NCBI GenBank assembly: GCA_052161605.1
Contig: CP197409.1
Length of the DNA stretch: 64,000 nt
Reading direction: 5' to 3' (one strand)
From: JBKCUI01 sp052161605
GTDB taxonomy: Bacteria > Planctomycetota > Planctomycetia > Pirellulales > Pirellulaceae
The position numbers were made by a program, and so were the translations under genes. A model generated the notes under the pieces. That model searched no databases, was not told where the DNA came from, and saw only the letters and a list, made by a program, of their open reading frames with translations. Shown in pieces: positions 25,655 to 34,693 of the stretch; position 1 is the stretch's first letter, and each line of letters starts with the position of its first letter.

Positions 25655-26605
25655 ATGTTGCGTTTAAGCTTATTTGTCGGAGCGTTTTTCTTACTGCCTT
25701 TAGGATGCTCAAAGCAAGATACAGTGGTTTCCTTGGGTGTTCCAAAATCGGTAGAAATCGCTGAATGCGGGTTTGAGGAAGGCTTGATTCAATTGAGTGA
25801 TTTCCCTTTTTCCAACAAGCCAAAGAGCGTTTCCGTGGCCGCTGTGAATCGCAGCGGCAAGAATGTGCGAATCCAGAGTATCGTATCATCTTGTGGTTGC
25901 ACGAAGATTGCGATTGCCGACTCAGAAATCCCAGCAAATTCTGTCATCAATATCGAGTGCTATCTGGATTGCCGGACACCTGGGCCAAGATCAACTCAAT
26001 TGTGCATGTTGATTGAGGGGAGGAGTTTTGCCAGCTATTGCAAACTGAGTTGGTCTGTTGTTCCACCTATCAGATTTGAAATATCGGAGGTTCACTTTCC
26101 CAAGGGAACAAACAAACTTACCATTCCTATCAGTAAAGAGCCCGGAATTAATTTGGTAGATTTTGGTTTCGAAAGCATGCCAGGCGATGCGATAGCTGCA
26201 AACTGGGTTGACGAGGGCTTGGAAATCTCGATTCGTCCGGAAATGACTTCTTTGCAGTCTGGGGTTTTGAGAGTTATACATTCGGGAGCGATTGTTGAAC
26301 AATTCCCAGTAAGCTGGGAGAGGTTGGACGAGTTTATGATCGCACCGCCGACGTTGCGGCTTATCGAAAATCAGAAGGACTATATACTCTTCGTGGATGG
26401 GGAAGAAATCAAAGAGGTAAGCTTGAAAGTCGCAACCCCGTCACTGGAGTTTCATGCAGGACAAAAGTCTTCGAAAGGATGCTTAATCAAACTGCGAATT
26501 GTCGACTTAAATAGCCTTCCTGAGAAAGCTGAATTCAAAGTAGTGAAAACCGATGGAGAATCTTCAATAGTATCACTTTTGTTAACGAAAGGCGATGCGT
26601 TATGA
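25655..26605 (+). CDS. DUF1573-type lipoprotein
   Basis: A 316-residue protein from ATG 25655 (a GTG one codon earlier overlaps the previous stop). Signal peptide MLRLSLFVGAFFLLPLGC with lipobox Cys. The DUF1573 module is readable: VSVAAVNRSGKNVRIQSIVSSCGCTKIAI, followed by IECYLDCRTPG. Residues 130-316 look like further immunoglobulin-like strands. DUF1573 proteins are common in planctomycetes and Bacteroidota; their role is not established. Last gene of operon 1. The SSCGC motif parallels SSCDC in the operon's first gene. Confidence 0.8.
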   Translation: MLRLSLFVGAFFLLPLGCSKQDTVVSLGVPKSVEIAECGFEEGLIQLSDFPFSNKPKSVSVAAVNRSGKNVRIQSIVSSCGCTKIAIADSEIPANSVINIECYLDCRTPGPRSTQLCMLIEGRSFASYCKLSWSVVPPIRFEISEVHFPKGTNKLTIPISKEPGINLVDFGFESMPGDAIAANWVDEGLEISIRPEMTSLQSGVLRVIHSGAIVEQFPVSWERLDEFMIAPPTLRLIENQKDYILFVDGEEIKEVSLKVATPSLEFHAGQKSSKGCLIKLRIVDLNSLPEKAEFKVVKTDGESSIVSLLLTKGDAL

Positions 26606-26732
26606 TTGTAGTTGTCCAGTTTCTGTCATTGGGTGATGCTTGGCGATTATGACGATTTTCCTTGTCACCATCCTAAAGGAGGTGCGTATTTTACGAGTGG
26701 AGATCCTTACACCTGACCAGGTCACAATCGAT

Positions 26733-26962
26733 CACTGCATCAATCGAACCGTCAGAACGAAAATCAAACAGTCCCAACCAGTTGTAATTTGATTTGGTTT
26801 TCAGCTCAGAAGGGCGACAAATTGATGCTGCGGAGTGCGCTGCTAAATCGGGGGCGAGCATCCTGGTAATCTAGGCTGCACCCATCGTGCCGCCCATCCG
26901 GGCTAAGAACGATATCCCAAACCAATACTCCCTAGCCCACAAGTCCGTGATTTCCTTTCTAA
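26733..26962. repeat. Mosaic dispersed repeat, copy 2 (blocks A and B)
   Basis: Block A, from about 26733 to 26842 (GCATCAATCGAACCGTCAGA, AACGAAAATCAAACAG, GATTTGGTTTTCAGC), is repeated with changes at 28885-28995. Block B (GCCGCCCATCCGGGCTAAGA, CCCACAAGTCCGTGATTTCC) matches 21651-21715. It fills the gap between operon 1 and the rhamnosidase gene; the rest of 26606-26732 shows nothing recognisable. Confidence 0.65.
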
Positions 26963-28755
26963 CGAACCTCCAGGACGACCGTACCGGACATGGCCTCATC
27001 CACCAGTAGTCGATCGCCTACGGGACGAGAACTCAACTGCTGATCGCCCTGCCAGACCGATTGCCTCTGACCAGTCCGAGGCAATTCGATCATTGCGGTC
27101 ATCCCTGGCGGGAGCTTGCAATGGATCCGAAAGGAACTGGTGTTGTCCCACCGAATTTCGATCGGCCCGCGAGGGGTCGGGACCGTCCCCTCAGCAAATT
27201 CAAGCCCGGATAGGTACGGCTTGATCCGGCATTGAGCCCAACCAGGCTGAGCGGGCGTGACTCCCAACACGAAGCGGGGCAATAGGTTGGCCGGGGCTGC
27301 ACCCCAAGGATGATTCCAGTCTTGATTCGGTTTGTACTTTTGATCCCAAGCCTCCCAGGTAATCGTCGTTCCGCTATCGAGCATGTGTTTCCAACTCCGA
27401 TCCGAATCGGCCAAAATCAGTTCCATCGCTGGAACGTCAGCTTGGTTTAAAAACAATCCTTCCAGTAGAAACTGAGCTCCATAGACCGAACATCGCATTC
27501 CCCGGCTCGCAAGCTCGATTGCCATCTCTCGCCGATCTTGATCGGGAACCAACCCGAAGGCCAACGGGAACAGATTCGCATGTTGCGAACTGTGGTCTGT
27601 ACCAATACCGTCACGAAACAACTTGCGATCCGGCATGTACAGCAATTCGTGGAACTTTGTCAAACGCTCACGATACAGGCTAGCGAACCGCTGGACATCG
27701 TCCGATTCCCCCAAGTAGGTAGCCAGTTCCCGCATACGATCCAGACTGGCCAAGTGAAAAGTATTTACAACGGTGTTGATGGGCCGAAATACAAACCCAT
27801 CACGCTCCACCGGTGGCCAATCCACAAGATCCGTTTTTCGATGTTGAGGCTCCATGCTCTCGACCAAACCGCTGGCCCCAACACGATGCTCAAGCATTTT
27901 TTCGTGGAGCTTTGGATATTGTTCCCGCAGCCAGTCTATATCTGCCGTGTGAAGGTAATCGGCATGGGCTATTAGGATCATGTACGGAGCCCACTCACTG
28001 GGCCAAGTGCCATTGGCCAGCAACCAAGCGAACGTATCGCGAGCCATGGTGAAGTCATCATCTGTCGTGTAATGACTGATTTGATTGAGATAGGTATCCG
28101 CCTCATAAGGGATTCGTTCGCGATCTCCATCGACGTATACACCAGCGAACGTAGTGGCTTTGATCGAATAACGACAGAGTTCCCAGATCGCGTTGAGATT
28201 GGGATCGGATGAATGGAAGCGGGCCGCACCATCATTCCAGGACTTGGAAAAAGCGGCACGTCGAATCACATTCAACTCGGGAAGTGGAGAACCATCCAGC
28301 GACTCGATTTCGAGCCATCTGAAAGGGACCAAGGTTCCCCATTCGGCAGGAGTAAGAACGGCCGGCGGATGGTGAACGCTCACCTGCTCCGAGTTACGAG
28401 CATTCGGAGGAGGACAGACCACTGCGGGTTGGTCTTTCGTCAGTTCCACCTGCACTGCATGGTAACGGACAGAGCCAGGAGGCTGTCGATCGATTCGCCA
28501 ATCAATCTGCTTCTCACCAAAATGCACTCGAAACTTCCCCGTGGTCTTGGCGACTAATTGAACGTTTCCAAAGGCAACTCGATCGAAATCGAAAAGCCGT
28601 AACGATTGGTCGATGGGGGTAATTGAGACGGGCGATTGCTGGAACAAGGCGACATTTTTTTCCGCAGGAATCCAAGGCTCATCCGCATTGGCTTCGCAAC
28701 ACAGCACGGATATCGACAAGATCCAAAGCATCCTAACTCTTATTATCAAATTCAT
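26959..28755 (-). CDS. Alpha-L-rhamnosidase-like glycoside hydrolase (GH78)
   Basis: A 598-residue protein with signal peptide (MLWILSISVLCCEANA). An N-terminal beta-sandwich (residues about 30-180) is followed by an (alpha/alpha)6 barrel: WELCRYSIKATTFAGVYVDGDRERIPYEAD corresponds to the GH78 acidic motif normally written DCPQRDERxGWxGD, and TTITWEAWD ... NHPWGAAPANLLPRFVLG matches the conserved Trp-Glu-Trp and His-Pro-Trp region. A C-terminal beta domain follows. It would remove terminal rhamnose from plant or algal polymers outside the cytoplasm. It lies between two dispersed repeat copies, on the opposite strand to the flanking operons. Confidence 0.88.
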   Translation of the reverse strand: MNLIIRVRMLWILSISVLCCEANADEPWIPAEKNVALFQQSPVSITPIDQSLRLFDFDRVAFGNVQLVAKTTGKFRVHFGEKQIDWRIDRQPPGSVRYHAVQVELTKDQPAVVCPPPNARNSEQVSVHHPPAVLTPAEWGTLVPFRWLEIESLDGSPLPELNVIRRAAFSKSWNDGAARFHSSDPNLNAIWELCRYSIKATTFAGVYVDGDRERIPYEADTYLNQISHYTTDDDFTMARDTFAWLLANGTWPSEWAPYMILIAHADYLHTADIDWLREQYPKLHEKMLEHRVGASGLVESMEPQHRKTDLVDWPPVERDGFVFRPINTVVNTFHLASLDRMRELATYLGESDDVQRFASLYRERLTKFHELLYMPDRKLFRDGIGTDHSSQHANLFPLAFGLVPDQDRREMAIELASRGMRCSVYGAQFLLEGLFLNQADVPAMELILADSDRSWKHMLDSGTTITWEAWDQKYKPNQDWNHPWGAAPANLLPRFVLGVTPAQPGWAQCRIKPYLSGLEFAEGTVPTPRGPIEIRWDNTSSFRIHCKLPPGMTAMIELPRTGQRQSVWQGDQQLSSRPVGDRLLVDEAMSGTVVLEVR

Positions 28756-28884
28756 GTATCACTTACGTCTTTGTTGGAAAAAAAGATTGGCGAAGCAACC
28801 GTCTCTTCGGCGAGCAAAAGACGCTCAACCTACCGTTGATTGTAGGTTATCCTGGATGCATTGTCCGCCCAAGAGTTGTTAGGC

Positions 28885-29200
28885 TGCATTGCATCAATCG
28901 AACTTTCAGAACGAAAATCAAACAGCGGTAACCACTTTTGTTTTGATTTGGTTTTCAGCCCAGAATGGCGACATAATCTCTTCAGCTGTGCGTAAGTCAC
29001 CGGATTCCGTTTCTGATTTGCTTTTGGCTTTCTGAAAAGAGTGGGGAGTCGGTCTGTTCTCAAAGGCAGCGATTCCTGTGATCTTCTGGAATAGAGCTTC
29101 ACAGGTGTGGTTACCGCTGAAAGAAGTGGTCCCGGTTGAACGCCGACCATTTTTTCGTCATGGCAAGTACAATTCGACGGTCGAGGTAAGTGCTGTGTCC
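28885..29200. repeat. Mosaic dispersed repeat, copy 3 (blocks A and C)
   Basis: Block A (TTGCATCAATCGAACTTTCA, GAACGAAAATCAAACAG, TTTGATTTGGTTTTCAGCC) matches 26733-26842. Block C (GTGTGGTTACCGCTGAAAG, GTGGTCCCGGTTGAACGCCG) matches 21791-21890. The 715-base gap 28756-29470 contains this repeat, then an AT-rich stretch around 29360-29395 and the promoter of operon 2; no other gene is seen. Confidence 0.65.
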
Positions 29201-29393
29201 CAAACCAAGTCCAACACAAGCAAGTACACCGTTGCGACTCAACCTTTTGGACTCCTGATAAAGGAGGGTGAGGCCTTGCCTTTCATGCAAAGTAGGAAAT
29301 TTTAGTAGCCCGAGCGATCGTCCTCGCCCCCGTTCCGTTAGGGAAGTGATCCATGCTGTCACAAAATAAAAAAAATATTTTTTCAATTTTTTC

Positions 29394-29422
29394 TTGCATC
29401 TTGAAATATGGTCTGATAAAAC
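29394..29422 (+). promoter_or_regulatory. Probable promoter of the second Cys-rich operon
   Basis: TTGCAT (29394-29399), 17-base spacer, TAAAAC (29417-29422), preceded by a T-rich tract. The stretch TTTTTTCTTGCA and the spacer end GTCTGA resemble the promoters at 21975 and 61571. Confidence 0.45.
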
Positions 29423-29470
29423 GCTGGTGGATATAACCTTCTCCGTGAAGTCTTGCCCAGGAGATGTCTG

Positions 29471-29551
29471 ATGACACCCAACACCCAACACCCAACACCC
29501 AACACCCAACACTATCCTCTTAGTTTTGTTGATAGTCTGCGGTTGCAGTAA
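29471..29551 (+). CDS. Possible leader ORF with heptanucleotide repeat, out of frame with lipoprotein
   Basis: ATG at 29471 has AGGAG (29459-29463) exactly seven bases upstream, the best Shine-Dalgarno site in this region. The frame reads MTPNTQHPTPNTQH, then leaves the repeat and ends at TAA 29549-29551. The lipoprotein frame lies in another phase. Removing one 7-bp unit would join this ATG in frame to the hydrophobic ILLVLLIVCGCSK leader of the lipoprotein. Confidence 0.5.
   Translation: MTPNTQHPTPNTQHYPLSFVDSLRLQ
29474..29508. repeat. Heptanucleotide tandem repeat (ACACCCA)x5
   Basis: Five exact copies of ACACCCA plus a partial ACAC, directly after the ATG at 29471. Comparable to (CTATCCG)x4 and (CTCACCG)x4 in front of the two paralogous lipoprotein genes. 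Confidence 0.92.
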
Positions 29552-29978
29552 GGCGGAGTTACCAATTCCATCTCCGATTGCAGTGACGAAGACGCCCTCA
29601 GTAACTTTTTCACCAGTTGTTGGGGCTAATCCAGTTGAGTCCCAACCAAAAATAGACATTGGGGTGTTATTCGTAGATGAAGCAACCTATTTTGTCCTAA
29701 CTCCTCAGTTGTTGGGTTTGAAAGACAGTGACGATTTGCACCACGTTGAATCTTCGTGTGATTGTTTGGTTCCATCGTTGGTGACGTTTCGAGATGCATC
29801 TTCGGAAATTATTCAAGGAGTAAGATTCGATTTTCTTGTTCATGATCAATCATCTGTTGTCAAACGGTCTCAAAATCTGGGTGTCGAGGTCCAGTTGATA
29901 CTTGGGGATGGTTCGATGAAACAGGCAATGCTCTTGTTCTTACTCGCTCGCGATACGCGGCACGGATCCGAGGGTTAG
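29526..29978 (+). CDS. SSCDC-motif lipoprotein (first gene of operon 2)
   Basis: About 150 residues in the frame starting at TTG 29526 or slightly upstream. The hydrophobic part ILLVLLIVCGC continues upstream of the TTG, so the true start is probably further 5', inside or before the repeat, and the present repeat number leaves the SD-bearing ATG out of frame. Mature sequence: KIDIGVLFVDEATYFVL, VESSCDCLVPSLV, RFDFLVHD and AMLLFLLARDTRH, aligning block by block with the paralogues at 22105 and 60956 but more divergent. Function unknown. Followed at 43 bases by the Cys-rich gene. Confidence 0.7.
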   Translation: MLIVCGCSKAELPIPSPIAVTKTPSVTFSPVVGANPVESQPKIDIGVLFVDEATYFVLTPQLLGLKDSDDLHHVESSCDCLVPSLVTFRDASSEIIQGVRFDFLVHDQSSVVKRSQNLGVEVQLILGDGSMKQAMLLFLLARDTRHGSEG

Positions 29979-30021
29979 CTGTATACTTTGTTTTTTGACT
30001 TTTTACCTTTTGAGGTGATTT

Positions 30022-30537
30022 ATGAAAAAGTGGATTTACTATGCTGGTGCTGTTTTGTGTGCGACGGGTGCCGCACTGCTGATGTTTAATAGCAATGAAT
30101 CCTTGGTGCGAGCTGATATTGTTCCGGCTGAGTTATGCGAGGAAGTTGTCGATGGTCCCGATGGCGCCATGAATTTCGGGATCATATTCTGCACGAAAGT
30201 GAAAGGACATAAATGTAAAAAGGATTGGGCTTGCAACGGGTTTCAGTTTGATGCATTTGACCCGTGCAGAATTGATCCGGCGACGGGACAGGTCGTAGGA
30301 GAATGCAAACATTGTTCGATACCTACTCCGGGCGATTTTTGCGAGTATACCGCAAACCAGACTGATTCATGCAAATTACGTGACACCTATTTAGGTTCGA
30401 GCACTAAGAATTGTGGGATTCCAACTGCTGGTGAATGCATAGCAGATCCAGCATCACCTGGTGGAGCAAAATGTCGAAAGGTTCCCAATGGACCGGTTGC
30501 GCATTTGGATTGCGGAAAGGTCACAGAGTGCAAATGA
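30022..30537 (+). CDS. Cysteine-rich exported protein of operon 2
   Basis: A 171-residue protein with GAGGTG about seven bases upstream of its ATG. N-terminal signal MKKWIYYAGAVLCATGAALLMF. The mature part has fourteen cysteines, many in short spacing (CKKDWAC, ECKHC), with acidic and Pro/Gly-rich loops, typical of a disulfide-stabilised or metal-binding secreted protein. No double-glycine motif comparable to the operon 1 protein is present. Its stop overlaps the next start by ATGA. Function unknown; position equals that of the Cys-rich genes in operons 1 and 3. Confidence 0.72.
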   Translation: MKKWIYYAGAVLCATGAALLMFNSNESLVRADIVPAELCEEVVDGPDGAMNFGIIFCTKVKGHKCKKDWACNGFQFDAFDPCRIDPATGQVVGECKHCSIPTPGDFCEYTANQTDSCKLRDTYLGSSTKNCGIPTAGECIADPASPGGAKCRKVPNGPVAHLDCGKVTECK

Positions 30538-31602
30538 CGACTGCATCGCGACTGCTGGCTTGTTCTATCGCATTCTTGCTATTTTGCCATGCTGTCCATG
30601 GCGCGGGACTGGAGTCCGTCGCACCGTACTTGAAAACCATCAAAAAGTATCGATGCGTCGAGTACAAGTATAAGAGCTATCAACTCCCGCTGCCTGGGTT
30701 GGATGCAGACAAGTGGAATGGCCTGATGCTGATCGAGTCGTTTGATACAAAGTATGACTTCATCGAAGATCACTACTGGGCACGTCGAGAAATCTACATC
30801 GAGGGCAAGTCCAAAGCAACTTGGAATTTCGTATCGTATGTAGACGATGAAGAACGCCAATATATCGATCCGGATTGTCCGCTCTATCGTCAGGACAAGT
30901 CCGGTTTGGGAGGTGGGGTCATAAAGCTCGCAGATAAGGAGGAGATGGCGTATTATCTTGGCATCGATTCCTATCTTGGGTTTCAGGAGTTGACTACCGG
31001 TCTCGGTCTCAGAAAATCACTCACTGATTTGCTCCAATCGAGACCCATTAAGGAAGGTGCTGATGGTGCAGTGGTTATTGATAATATATTCAATATGCCT
31101 ACTGAGTATTCCTACTATGACCTAGAAATCGTTTTCGATCCCGAACATGACCACCTCCCTCGAATCGTTCGTGCCTACGAAGTACTTTCAAAGCTTGGTC
31201 AACGAAGGCTCCGACACTTTTGGATGGTGAATGAATTCTATCGTGAACCCCAAACGGGGCTATTCGTTCCAGTCGACATGGAAACGGAATATAAGGGTAA
31301 ACTCGGACGAAGGCTGATCGTTGACAAGGAATCGATCGTTCTGAACAAAGTCCTTCCGAAAGACGCTTACAAAGTTGTATTTCCCCCCACGGTGGAAGTC
31401 CTTGACGATATCCGTAGAGTGATGATTCTGGATGGGAAAATCATTGAAAAGTTGGATGCAGACCCTACCCTCTTTCCACGTTGGAGTACGACTCGAATCC
31501 TTTCCATCGTCGGTACCTGTTTGTTCGTCCTAGGGGTTCTCTTCTTTATTTACAAAGCTCGATCTGCAAACCTGATAGTTATATCTCTGTTGAGTTTGGG
31601 AT

Positions 31603-33293
31603 GGGTGTGACCGGCTCATCGTTGCTTAGTCGGTAGTGAGTCGCGATTTGCTAGCACAAGATATTGTGGCATCATTTCCGGCGACAACCAATTGGTTTCG
31701 TTTTCAGTATTGAGAGAGATAATAAGGGTAACGGCGAGCTTTTTCGTCGGTTCTCAATCACGGAGTCAAATCATGAACGAATCGTTGGATTTCCAGAATG
31801 TAGATTGTATTGTCGCACAGCTTAAAGAGCTGGCTAACACAGCTTTTCGTACGGGGCAAGCGATCGACCAAACGGAGCTTGATTTACACAAGCGACTAAT
31901 GGCTCTCGGACATGCATTGATTGGAACAATCATCGAGCAAGCAGGCCAGGGAGATGTTGGACCTACCATCGAGAAGAAAGGGCGAGTCTATAATCGAATG
32001 CCCAAACGGACTCGGAGGTATCGCTCCATCTTTGGCGATTTCAGAATCGAACGCTACGTCTATGGAACAACACCCGATCAAGCGATCCAAGCCATTCCTT
32101 TGGACGAGCATTTAGGGCTCCCGCAGAATGATTATTCCTTGGTCTTCGAGTCGTGGGTCGGAACTCATGCGACCGAATCTTCCTTCCATAAAGCGGTTGG
32201 GTTACTGGAACGAATCACGTCACTCCACGTCCCAGTCGACAGCGCCGAACGGATCGGAAGCCGATTGGGAAAATCAGCGGCCTTGGTACTCGATAATCCG
32301 CCATCGATCGATCGAGCTACCGAGGCAGAACTCTTGGTCCAAACCAGTGACAACAAAGGCATCCCGATGGTACGCAAGCAAACGGAAAAAACACCTGTGG
32401 GTGCTTCTGTCGAACGCATGGGCCCCAAGCCGGGGCAGAAACAAATGGCGTGCATGGCCGGAGTGTATACCGTAGATCGCGATGTTCGAACGGCTACAGA
32501 AATCATTGATGCTTTATTCCATGAGCCTGAGTCAGGCGAGACAAGTAGATCAGAAGCTAAGCCGAAGAATCCTCGGTACTTTGGGGCGTTGACCAAGCAT
32601 GATTCTAACGGAAACGTGATCGGTAAGTCCGCTGAAGAGCAAGCTCAGCAATGGCTAACTGCCAATACGCTCCGACGCCACCGAGAGGGTCAAGAGATTT
32701 TGGTTATGCACGACGGGCAACCATCACTTTGGAACTTAGCGCATGAGTACCAGGAGGGATGGAACACGATTGAAATACTGGACCTGATGCATGTACTTCC
32801 GCGAATCTGGGCAGCCGCGAAGATCATCCAACCAGATTCGCAAAGCTCGTATGTTCGCGAACAGCTGCTGCTACTGCTTAAGGGAACCGAAGGTCTAATG
32901 ATCATAGGAATCAAGACTGCGATGAGACGCAAGGGCATAAAAAAAGCACAACGCGAAGAGCTTGGCAAGATCGTGAAGTATTTGGAAAACAACCGCTCAC
33001 GAATCAAGTACGGTGAGTATTTGGCAAAAGGCTATCCGATATGCACTGGGTATATTGAAGGAGCCTGTCGGCATGTGCCCAAGGATCGAATGGAAAAGAG
33101 TGGGATGAGATGGAAGGAAAAAGGAGCCCAGACCATGCTGAACCTTCGCTGCATCGAAGCGAGTGAGCTTTGGGATGTCTTAGCCACAACGCACCGAACG
33201 GTAAACCTCTCGATCTACGGTAAGAAACGAGTGAACTATAGCGATCAGTTCTTGGCAATGGCGTCGTAACTAACAGAACAACCGGTCACACCC
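31603..33293 (+). mobile_element. ISKra4-family insertion sequence, complete
   Basis: Terminal inverted repeats GGGTGTGACCGG (31603-31614) and CCGGTCACACCC (33282-33293) bound a 1691-bp element. It is flanked by a 9-bp direct repeat GTTTGGGAT at 31594-31602 and 33294-33302, the target duplication. One intact transposase gene inside. Perfect ends and duplication suggest a recent insertion. Confidence 0.95.
31773..33269 (+). CDS. ISKra4-family transposase
   Basis: A 498-residue protein from the ATG at 31773; the frame is open upstream to 31692 but this Met has the more natural start. Family features: N-terminal helical region, KRTRRYRSIFGDFRIERYVYG, a DDE-type core with VMHDGQPSLWNLAHEYQEGW and IEILDLMHVLPRIW, and the C-terminal GYIEGACRHVPKDRMEKSGMRW block characteristic of ISKra4 transposases. 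It appears intact and would catalyse movement of the 31603-33293 element. Confidence 0.93.
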   Translation: MNESLDFQNVDCIVAQLKELANTAFRTGQAIDQTELDLHKRLMALGHALIGTIIEQAGQGDVGPTIEKKGRVYNRMPKRTRRYRSIFGDFRIERYVYGTTPDQAIQAIPLDEHLGLPQNDYSLVFESWVGTHATESSFHKAVGLLERITSLHVPVDSAERIGSRLGKSAALVLDNPPSIDRATEAELLVQTSDNKGIPMVRKQTEKTPVGASVERMGPKPGQKQMACMAGVYTVDRDVRTATEIIDALFHEPESGETSRSEAKPKNPRYFGALTKHDSNGNVIGKSAEEQAQQWLTANTLRRHREGQEILVMHDGQPSLWNLAHEYQEGWNTIEILDLMHVLPRIWAAAKIIQPDSQSSYVREQLLLLLKGTEGLMIIGIKTAMRRKGIKKAQREELGKIVKYLENNRSRIKYGEYLAKGYPICTGYIEGACRHVPKDRMEKSGMRWKEKGAQTMLNLRCIEASELWDVLATTHRTVNLSIYGKKRVNYSDQFLAMAS

Positions 33294-33721
33294 GTTTGGG
33301 ATTGGGTGGTTGTTCGTCGAACCATCAAGTTTTAAACGAGACCGTTGTTTCTGATTCGGAAGGTACACCCATTATCATTCCGGGGGAAGACGAGTGGGCT
33401 ACCGGAGCTCGAAAGAGTCGCAATATTCGAGCAGGGTAGCTTGAGTTCGGCGTGGTCCGAACCGATTTTGGAACTGCAAGCAGGAAAATCCGCTCGGATG
33501 GAGTTGTTACTGGATGCGGATGATGAGTTTTTGTCCCTGGACACAACGCATGGGATCGAATGGAAACAGATCGAGCAAACCGAGGATAAAGTAGTATTCG
33601 ATATTTCGATAAAGGACGCAGAAGTCGCAGCAGATTCTCGAATAGCAGAGGTCGTCGCAAACATGCGTTTTCGAGAAAGCCCCTTCAGTATTCCCTGTCG
33701 TGTCATCGTAACGGGTACGCA

Positions 33722-34693
33722 ATGAGAAACGCCATATCGCTGATTGAGCTATTGGTGGTAATTGCAATTATTGGTTTGCTTGCTGCGATAGGAATTCCTG
33801 CGGTTCTGGCGGCCAGAGAGGCATCACGTCGCACCACCTGCCTTTCTAATCTTCGTCAACTTTCTTTAGCCGCTCAGCTCAAAATCGATAGTGAACATAA
33901 GCTTTTAGAAAATCGATTTTATTTCGATGCCGAACACATTGCGACCCAAGAACGCCTCTGGATAAACGATGTGAGATCGCGATTGGAGGGGCTGCCGGCT
34001 GGGCGGTCTCAGGCATATTTTGTCTGCCCAAGCGGCTTCGGTGTTCTTAAATTTCCAGCTTCGGTCGACAAGTTCAATAGTTCGATTGTATTGGGACCAC
34101 AAGACGAATCGGGAGACTACGTTGCAAATGGTGGTCTCACAACACCACGCGATGCTTTGAAGCCACTCGAGCCAGCTTATTTGCGTGCAGGCATTGCTGC
34201 CGACGTGATTGGCACCGAGGGGAGTCGCAGTGACACTATGATTCTGGGAGGTAGATCGAATACGATAGTGTTTTGGGAATCTCTCGGTGGACTGATCATA
34301 GATGTTCATCCTGAATTTGGCGATAGATTCCGAACCGAACTCACTTCGCGAAACGTCGCAGGTCTTTCCTCGGATGGTAGCTCCGCAAGAAGGGTACCGA
34401 TTCTCAATCTCGAAACGGAACACAAGTATTGTTTCTCGACCAACGGTCGAATGATTGGTTACATGGTGTTGTTTAATCCGTTTTTCCAGCCGCTTCAGGA
34501 GAGTGACCGTTCGCTACTTGTTCACCGCTACCTCAATATTTCGAATCGACATGGCGCTCCCTTTTCTTTGCACGCGAAAGTTGTCCCCATGGCCTTTATG
34601 GATGGAAGCACGAGATTGATTAGCGAAACATCGAACAGCAGAGTGATTGCGAATCTTTCGACAATCACCAACGATCTTCCCATCGAAGAGTGA
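33722..34693 (+). CDS. DUF1559 pseudopilin of operon 2
   Basis: A 323-residue protein. The short leader MRNA is followed by ISLIELLVVIAIIGLLAAIGIP, a prepilin hydrophobic helix with Glu at +5; the usual Gly-Phe at the cleavage site is Ala-Ile here, so processing may be altered. AAREASRRTTCLSNLRQLSLA is the DUF1559 continuation and VPMAFMDGSTRLI the reduced C-terminal motif. The start overlaps the stop of the interrupted gene (ATGA), so polar effects of the IS are likely. DUF1559 proteins are abundant in planctomycetes and are thought to be type II/IV pilin-like. Confidence 0.85.
   Translation: MRNAISLIELLVVIAIIGLLAAIGIPAVLAAREASRRTTCLSNLRQLSLAAQLKIDSEHKLLENRFYFDAEHIATQERLWINDVRSRLEGLPAGRSQAYFVCPSGFGVLKFPASVDKFNSSIVLGPQDESGDYVANGGLTTPRDALKPLEPAYLRAGIAADVIGTEGSRSDTMILGGRSNTIVFWESLGGLIIDVHPEFGDRFRTELTSRNVAGLSSDGSSARRVPILNLETEHKYCFSTNGRMIGYMVLFNPFFQPLQESDRSLLVHRYLNISNRHGAPFSLHAKVVPMAFMDGSTRLISETSNSRVIANLSTITNDLPIEE

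Larger units (their letters stand above)
30534..33725 (+). pseudogene. Exported protein gene of operon 2, interrupted by an ISKra4-family element and frameshifted
   Basis: ATG 30534 starts a signal peptide (LLACSIAFLLFCHAVHGAG) and a soluble domain of about 310 residues (YLKTIKKYRCVEYKYKSYQ and so on), then a membrane segment ILSIVGTCLFVLGVLFFIY. Reading ends artificially at 31610 inside the insertion sequence. Joining the flanks across the 9-bp duplication gives SLLSLGLGGCSSNHQ, a lipobox-like sequence, continuing to 33439. A shift of one base around the GGGGG at about 33383-33387 would connect to GLPELERVAIFEQGSLSSAW and end at TGA 33723-33725, which overlaps the pilin ATG. The ancestral protein would be near 495 residues. 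The frameshift could be natural decay or a sequencing error. Confidence 0.65.

Noticed and set aside
28830..29219. Open frame of 129 codons, minus strand
   Set aside because: Coincides with repeat blocks A and C; no start signal and no protein-like composition.
29283..29659. Minus-strand frames with LGVGCWVLGVGC repeats
   Set aside because: Produced by the heptanucleotide array read on the wrong strand.
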